Below, piece after piece: positions 5,381 to 8,969 of a stretch of DNA of 8,969 nucleotides. The DNA is from DSWT01 sp034433375 (GTDB taxonomy: Bacteria > Chloroflexota > Anaerolineae > B4-G1 > SLSP01). Below the pieces are notes generated by a model. That model saw only the letters and a program-made list of their open reading frames with translations, had not been told where the DNA came from and did no database searches. Both the position numbers and the translations under genes were made by a program. Numbering within the stretch: position 1 is the stretch's first letter; the number at the start of each line of letters is the position of its first letter. The stretch lies in contig DAOUAQ010000153.1 in NCBI GenBank assembly GCA_034433375.1, forward strand, positions 1 to 8,969. The letters run 5' to 3'.

Positions 5381-7492
5381 ATGAACACGGAAAGCACGGA
5401 TTCTTTCTGCAAAAACTCATTGGCACGCTCTGCTCGCTCTCGTTGGTGGGTAGAACGCGTGTTGCTCCTGCTCCTACTGCTCGTGGGAGCGGGACTGCGT
5501 TTGTGGGACGCCGGCCGCACGCCGCCGGGCCTCTATCACGATGAGGCGCAGTACGGCCTGGACGCGCTGGCGGTGCTGGAAACGGGCAACCTTCCGGTGT
5601 ACTTCCCCGCCAACAACGGGCGCGAACCGCTTTTCATCTATCTCATCACGTTGAGCATCGCCGTGCTGGGACGCAGCCCGCTGGCGGTGCGGCTGCCGTC
5701 ATTCTTCGTGGGCTTTCTCACCCTGGCGGCGACTTACGACCTGGCGCGCGTGTTGTGGGGGCGCCGCGCTGGACGGTGGGCGCTGGCGGTGCTGGCAGTG
5801 ACCTTGTGGCACGTCCACCTCAGCCGGCTCGGATTCCGCGCCGTGTTGCTGCCGCTGTTCACCGCGCTCTTCCTGGCGCAGGCAACTCGTGCGCTGCGTA
5901 CCGGCAGAACACGATATTGGCTTATCGCCGGGGTGCTCTACGGCGCGAGTTGGTACACTTATATGGCTGCACGCTTCACGCCGGTCGCGTTGGGCGTGAT
6001 GGTCGTCTATGGCTTGCTCTTCCAGCGCCGACAAACGCTGCGGGCGTGGCGCGGGGCGCTGGTGTTTTGCGTGGTCGCCTTGCTCGTCCTTGCGCCGCTC
6101 GGTGTCTACACACTGCGCCACCCCGACGTGGTGCTGGCGCGCACCGGGCAGGTGACGATCCTCAGCCCAGAGATCAACGGCGGCGACTTTTGGGGCACGC
6201 TCGTCCGCCACACCCTACGGACGGCGGGAATGTTTTTCGTGCGCGGGGATCGCATCTGGCGGCACAACCTGGCGTGGCGGCCTGTGTGGGAACCGGCGCT
6301 CGGTCTGGCGTTTTTGATCGGTGTGGGCGCGGCGCTGGCGGGATTCCGCCGCAATGCCGGGGCCGCACTGGCGCTCCTCTGGACGGCGGTGATGGCGCTG
6401 CCCACCCTCCTCGCCGAAGACGCTCCGCACTTCCTCCGCGCCGTCGGCGTGCTCCCCACGGCTGTGCTCTTCCCGGTGTTGGGCCTGCTGTGGATCGAGT
6501 CCAAAGTCCAAAGTCCAAAGTCCAAAGTCGAATCGGCGAATCAGCGAATCAGTGAATCGGCGAATCAGCGGATCACGCGTCACACATCACGCATCAGGCT
6601 CCGCTCCCCCCGTCTACCGTCTACTGTCTACTGTCTACTTCTCCTTCTCCTCGCCTTCCTTTCCACCACCTACGACTACTTCGGGCGTTACGCGAATGCG
6701 CCGCTGGCCTATCACTGGTTCGAGGCGGGGCCGGTAGCGATGGCGGGAGATATCAACGCCTTGCGGGGTGCGGGCTGGGACGGGGAGAAAATGCTTCACG
6801 GTCCGGCGACCGAACGGCGCGTTTACATCGACCGCCAGTTGTGGGATTCCTGGATGGCGGTGCCGTTCCTGGTCTCGGAGAAGGCTGTTCGCTTTCTGTC
6901 CGTCGCCGCAGCGCCTGATTCCACACCGAGTTCAACGTTCGTCGTGTGGCCTTACCGCAATTGGGAATTGGACGTGTTCTCGCACATCGCGCGTCCGGCA
7001 TACCTACGTGTCGAAGAAGGCCCGCAGGCGCAGGGCGACAAGGACGAACAGCCGTTCACCGTCGCTATGTTCATCCATGCCGATCCGCGCCCCGCCGTGC
7101 CGGAACCGGCCGCGCGCTTCGAGAAGGGTGTTATGCTGCGCGCTGCACTCGTCCACCCGGATGCCTCTGGCGCGACGGTGCGCCTCTGGTGGGAGACGGA
7201 CGCGCTGCTCTATGCCGACTATACCGTCTTCGTACACTATCTGCGCGACGGCGCGGTTATCGCCCAACACGATTACCAGCCCGGATACGGTCGTCTGCGC
7301 ACCACCGGCTGGGCCGTCGGCGACCTCATCCTGGACGAGCACTCGTTGCCCGGCGTCGTCCCCGACCCGGCGCGCGACAGCCTGCGCATCGGCCTCTACC
7401 GCAGCGACACCGGCGACGGCCTCTCCCGCCTCGACGACGCCGGCAATCCTGCCGGCGCTTGGGTCGAGGTGGGCGTGATTCTGGCTCCGTAG
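5381..7492 (+). CDS. GT-C family glycosyltransferase (PMT/ArnT-like) with C-terminal extracytoplasmic domain
   Basis: The product is 703 residues from ATG 5381. A short basic N-terminus leads into helix one (about 25-41). The first outer loop then carries YHDEAQYG (52-59), holding the acidic pair Asp54-Glu55 expected for the GT-C catalytic site, and FPANNGREPLF (75-85). Around ten more helices follow. GT-C enzymes of this type transfer a sugar from a polyprenyl-phosphate carrier to a glycan, lipid or protein outside the membrane. Residues about 373-420 are encoded by a repeat island lying in the loop before the last helix (CLLLLLLAFLS). The region after about 440 is extracytoplasmic and ends in a beta-sandwich-like domain with VFVHYLRDGAVIAQHD and SLRIGLYRSDTGDGL. 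An upstream TTG at 5357 is in frame but lacks a ribosome site. The ATG also lacks a good one, so the start is uncertain. Acceptor and sugar cannot be told. Confidence 0.85.
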   Translation: MNTESTDSFCKNSLARSARSRWWVERVLLLLLLLVGAGLRLWDAGRTPPGLYHDEAQYGLDALAVLETGNLPVYFPANNGREPLFIYLITLSIAVLGRSPLAVRLPSFFVGFLTLAATYDLARVLWGRRAGRWALAVLAVTLWHVHLSRLGFRAVLLPLFTALFLAQATRALRTGRTRYWLIAGVLYGASWYTYMAARFTPVALGVMVVYGLLFQRRQTLRAWRGALVFCVVALLVLAPLGVYTLRHPDVVLARTGQVTILSPEINGGDFWGTLVRHTLRTAGMFFVRGDRIWRHNLAWRPVWEPALGLAFLIGVGAALAGFRRNAGAALALLWTAVMALPTLLAEDAPHFLRAVGVLPTAVLFPVLGLLWIESKVQSPKSKVESANQRISESANQRITRHTSRIRLRSPRLPSTVYCLLLLLLAFLSTTYDYFGRYANAPLAYHWFEAGPVAMAGDINALRGAGWDGEKMLHGPATERRVYIDRQLWDSWMAVPFLVSEKAVRFLSVAAAPDSTPSSTFVVWPYRNWELDVFSHIARPAYLRVEEGPQAQGDKDEQPFTVAMFIHADPRPAVPEPAARFEKGVMLRAALVHPDASGATVRLWWETDALLYADYTVFVHYLRDGAVIAQHDYQPGYGRLRTTGWAVGDLILDEHSLPGVVPDPARDSLRIGLYRSDTGDGLSRLDDAGNPAGAWVEVGVILAP
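6498..6639 (+). repeat. In-frame composite repeat island 1 inside the GT-C gene
   Basis: The island opens with four perfect AGTCCAA heptamers (6498-6525). These are followed by 8-nt units of CGAATCGG/CGAATCAG type, a degenerate ATCACGC stretch, six C (6606-6611), and four GTCTACC/GTCTACT heptamers (6612-6639). It is translated as ESKVQSPKSKV, then ESANQRI-type repeats, then RLPSTVY. The frame is kept and no stop arises. It sits in a hydrophilic loop between two predicted membrane helices. Confidence 0.88.
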
Positions 7493-7494
7493 GA

Positions 7495-7599
7495 GGCAAG
7501 AGGCAAGAGGCAAGGGGCAAGAGGCAAGAGGCAAGAGGTATGGGGCAAGGGGCAAGGGGCATGAAGCAAGGGGCAAGAAGCAAGAGGCAAGAAGCAGGA
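7495..7599 (+). repeat. Fifteen purine-rich heptamers (GGCAAGA) after the GT-C stop codon
   Basis: Units GGCAAGA/GGCAAGG/AGCAAGA run in perfect 7-base register for 105 bases, starting three bases after the TAG stop. Two units are mutated to GGTATGG and GGCATGA, which creates the two ATG codons at 7540 and 7561 used as candidate starts of the next gene. Each unit carries an AAGAGG- or AAGGGG-like purine core, so Shine-Dalgarno-like sites recur every seven bases. Confidence 0.9.
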
Positions 7600-8969
7600 A
7601 CGGAAATCCTGCATCCTGCATCCTGCACCTTGCATCCTGCACCTTGCACCTTGCATCCTGCATCCTGCACCTTGCATCCTGCATCCTTTTTCCTGCTTCT
7701 TGCATCCTGCATCTTTATATCTTTGCTCGCCGCCGCGCCGCTGTGGGGGCCGGGGATGGTCAACACGCGGGGTGGGGGGGATAGCCCGTTTCTGCTCCAG
7801 CGCACGCTCGATATGGCGGAGAATCTGCGTCACGGCATTTTCCCGGTACGCTGGATGGCGCACGCGGCCTACGATTTGGGGTATCCGTTCTTCAATCACT
7901 ACGCGGCGCTGCCCTACTACCTCTCCGGCGGACTGACGGCGCTCGGCCTCAGTCCTCTCGTGGCGATCCAGGCCACGCAGACGTTCGGCTTCGTGCTCGC
8001 CGCATTGACGATGGCGCTGTGGGCCGAGCGCACCTTCAAGAGCCGGGCGGCGGCGTTCGTCGCCGTGGCGGCGTACACCTTCGCGCCGTTTCACATGGTC
8101 AACGTCTACGTGCGCGGCGACTCGCTCTCCGAATTCTACGCTTTCATCTGGTATCCGCTCATCCTGTGGACGCTGGATCGCATCGCCGAGCGCCCTACGC
8201 GCGGGCGCATCGTCGCCGCGTCCCTGGCCTATGGCGCGCTGATCCTCACCCACAACACCTCCGCGCTCGTCTTCTCGCCGTTTGCGTTGTTGTATGCCGT
8301 CTTGCGAATTACGAATGACGAATTACGAATGGCGAATCAGCGAATGGGCGAATCAGCGAATGAGCGAATTACGAATGACGAATTACGAATGGCGAATTAC
8401 GAATCACGCCCTGTCCCCCCCGTCTCCCGTCTACCGTCTACCGTCTACCTTATCATCCCGTTCGTTCTGGGCTTCCTCCTCACCGCCTGGTTCTGGCTGC
8501 CGGCGATTGGCGAGACGAAATACGGGCAGATGGGGCCGGAGTTTACGGCGGGATATTTCCATTACAGCAACCATTTTCGCGGCCTTGATTTGGTGCAGCA
8601 GACGTTCGCCTTCGACTACAGCGTGTCCCCGCGCGCCGAAGACGCCGGCCCGTTTGCGATGGGGCTTGCGCAGGCGGCGCTGGCAGTGGTGGGCGTGGCG
8701 AGCTTAATGGCAAATGGCAAATGGCGAGTGGCGAATGAGCGAATGGGCGAATGGGCGAATGAGCGAATGGGCGAATTACGAATTACGAATCACGAATTAC
8801 GAATTACGAATCACGAATTACGAATTACGAATCACGAATTACGAATTGCGAATCCCCAATCCCCCCCTGTCTACCGTCTACCGTCTACCGTCTACTGCGT
8901 ACCGTCTACCGTCTACCTGTTTTTCTCCCTCGCCCTTGCTACGTTCATGATCACGCCGCTGTCCAAGCC
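7540..8969 (+). CDS. PTPS-related (YfhO-like) polytopic membrane protein, N-terminal part (cut by window edge)
   Basis: This frame is open to the right edge, 476 codons from ATG 7540. After a repeat-encoded N-terminus and first helix (about 49-68, ASFFLLLASCIFISLLAAAP) comes RGGGDSPFLLQRTLDMAENLR, then GIFPVRWMAHAAYDLGYPFFNHYAALPYYLSG (split here only by reading). Later motifs are APFHMVNVYVRGDSLSE (about 182-198) and THNTSALVFSP (237-247). These match the membrane '6-pyruvoyl-tetrahydropterin synthase-related' family, large proteins with many helices thought to be GT-C-like transferases or flippase-type envelope proteins; the PTPS name does not imply that enzyme activity. Two repeat islands encode residues about 256-303 and 389-460. 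Starts at 7540, 7561 and 7756 are possible; 7756 would lose helix one. It follows the GT-C gene by 47 bases and is probably co-transcribed. Confidence 0.78.
   Translation, partial: MGQGARGMKQGARSKRQEAGTEILHPASCTLHPAPCTLHPASCTLHPASFFLLLASCIFISLLAAAPLWGPGMVNTRGGGDSPFLLQRTLDMAENLRHGIFPVRWMAHAAYDLGYPFFNHYAALPYYLSGGLTALGLSPLVAIQATQTFGFVLAALTMALWAERTFKSRAAAFVAVAAYTFAPFHMVNVYVRGDSLSEFYAFIWYPLILWTLDRIAERPTRGRIVAASLAYGALILTHNTSALVFSPFALLYAVLRITNDELRMANQRMGESANERITNDELRMANYESRPVPPVSRLPSTVYLIIPFVLGFLLTAWFWLPAIGETKYGQMGPEFTAGYFHYSNHFRGLDLVQQTFAFDYSVSPRAEDAGPFAMGLAQAALAVVGVASLMANGKWRVANERMGEWANERMGELRITNHELRITNHELRITNHELRIANPQSPPVYRLPSTVYCVPSTVYLFFSLALATFMITPLSK
7606..7717 (+). repeat. Sixteen pyrimidine-rich heptamers (ATCCTGC/ACCTTGC) encoding the start of the next protein
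   Basis: Units ATCCTGC, ACCTTGC, TTCTTGC and relatives run in exact 7-base register over 112 bases, including a 14-base double unit ATCCTTTTTCCTGC at 7683-7696. The array is in the reverse sense to the purine array before it: both are GCARGRN words, on opposite strands. Around 7594-7612 GCAGGA and TCCTGC pair around a 7-base loop. In the frame of the membrane-protein gene it reads ILHPASCTLHPAPC and then a hydrophobic FFLLLASCIFI. Confidence 0.9.
8305..8449 (+). repeat. In-frame composite repeat island 2 inside the PTPS-related gene
   Basis: The island holds fourteen CGAATNN(N) units, 7 nt (CGAATTA, CGAATGA) and 8 nt (CGAATCAG, CGAATGGG) long (8305-8406). A short CGCCCTGT joint and seven C (8415-8421) follow, then GTCTCCC and three GTCTACC heptamers (8422-8449). 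It is translated as RITNDELRMANQRMGESANE-type repeats ending RLPSTVY. It lies between helix SALVFSPFALLYAVL and helix LIIPFVLGFLLTAWFWL. Confidence 0.9.
8706..8917 (+). repeat. In-frame composite repeat island 3 inside the PTPS-related gene
   Basis: The island begins with AATGGCA-type heptamers, then CGAATGGG octamers. A 21-base super-unit CGAATTA-CGAATTA-CGAATCA follows, repeated three times exactly and once with changes (8772-8855). A CCCCAAT word, seven C, and seven GTCTACC-type heptamers (8869-8917) complete it. The 21-base unit appears in the protein as ELRITNH repeated. The island again separates two predicted helices and exits in frame into VYLFFSLALATFMI. Confidence 0.9.

Noticed and set aside
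5364..5396. ACACGGA-type near-repeat at the start of the GT-C gene
   Set aside because: Three similar words (ACACGGA, ACACGGA, GCACGGA) occur with irregular spacing. That is too few and too irregular to call an array, though it may be a remnant of another repeat word.
7490..7560. GT-C and PTPS-related genes as one protein split by a frameshift in the repeats
   Set aside because: The GT-C protein ends in a complete sandwich-like domain and the next frame begins with a new N-terminal helix typical of its own family, so two genes explain the data better.
7004..8253. Long bottom-strand open frames, including one with MQDARCRMQDAG-type repeats
   Set aside because: They are antisense to the GT-C and PTPS-related genes, whose products have clear family motifs. 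The repeats stay open because the GGCAAGA and ATCCTGC heptamers lack stops on both strands.
8305..8917. CRISPR-like array of short repeats
   Set aside because: Units are only 7-8 bases and directly contiguous, with no spacers, no 23-45 base repeats and no cas genes. The arrays lie inside an open coding frame.

Overview
The window comes from a fairly GC-rich bacterium. The gene content suggests a Chloroflexota (Anaerolineae-like) genome: a TP-rich lipoprotein with Gmad2 and GerMN domains, a DPPR-synthase-like UbiA protein, a DUF2207 protein, a GT-C glycosyltransferase with a C-terminal sandwich domain, and a PTPS-related polytopic membrane protein. This assignment is inference; no rRNA or tRNA gene is present to confirm it.

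Layout. Bases 1-2244 are read leftward: the start of ruvB (cut by the window edge), a small SnoaL/NTF2-like gene, and a GerMN lipoprotein gene. A 148-base divergent control region (2245-2392) follows, in which a perfect 17-bp palindrome carries the -35 hexamers of both predicted promoters. Bases 2393 to the end are read rightward: UbiA-family prenyltransferase, DUF2207 membrane protein, GT-C glycosyltransferase, and a PTPS-related membrane protein that runs off the right edge. The last two are probably co-transcribed. The rightward genes look like a cell-envelope / polyprenyl-phosphate glycan set.

The most unusual feature is a family of 7-8 nt tandem repeat islands that spread over intergenic DNA and also sit inside genes. 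Words seen on the top strand are AGTCCAA, CGAATTA (with 8-nt variants), GTCTACC, GGCAAGA, ATCCTGC and TAGTCGT. Three islands (6498-6639, 8305-8449, 8706-8917) lie in frame inside two membrane-protein genes. They share one composite layout: a CGAATNN array, a run of 6-7 C, then a GTCTACC array that leads straight into the next transmembrane helix. A fourth island (7495-7717) is two opposed arrays of 15 and 16 heptamers. It fills the junction of two genes and encodes the N-terminus of the second. Intergenic versions lie beside ruvB and around the UbiA-DUF2207 spacer.

A second point of interest is the SnoaL-like gene. It has lower G+C than its neighbours and is bounded by GTTGGGC/GCCCAAC boxes and a 139-nt imperfect palindrome, which together resemble an integron gene cassette with a degenerate attC site.
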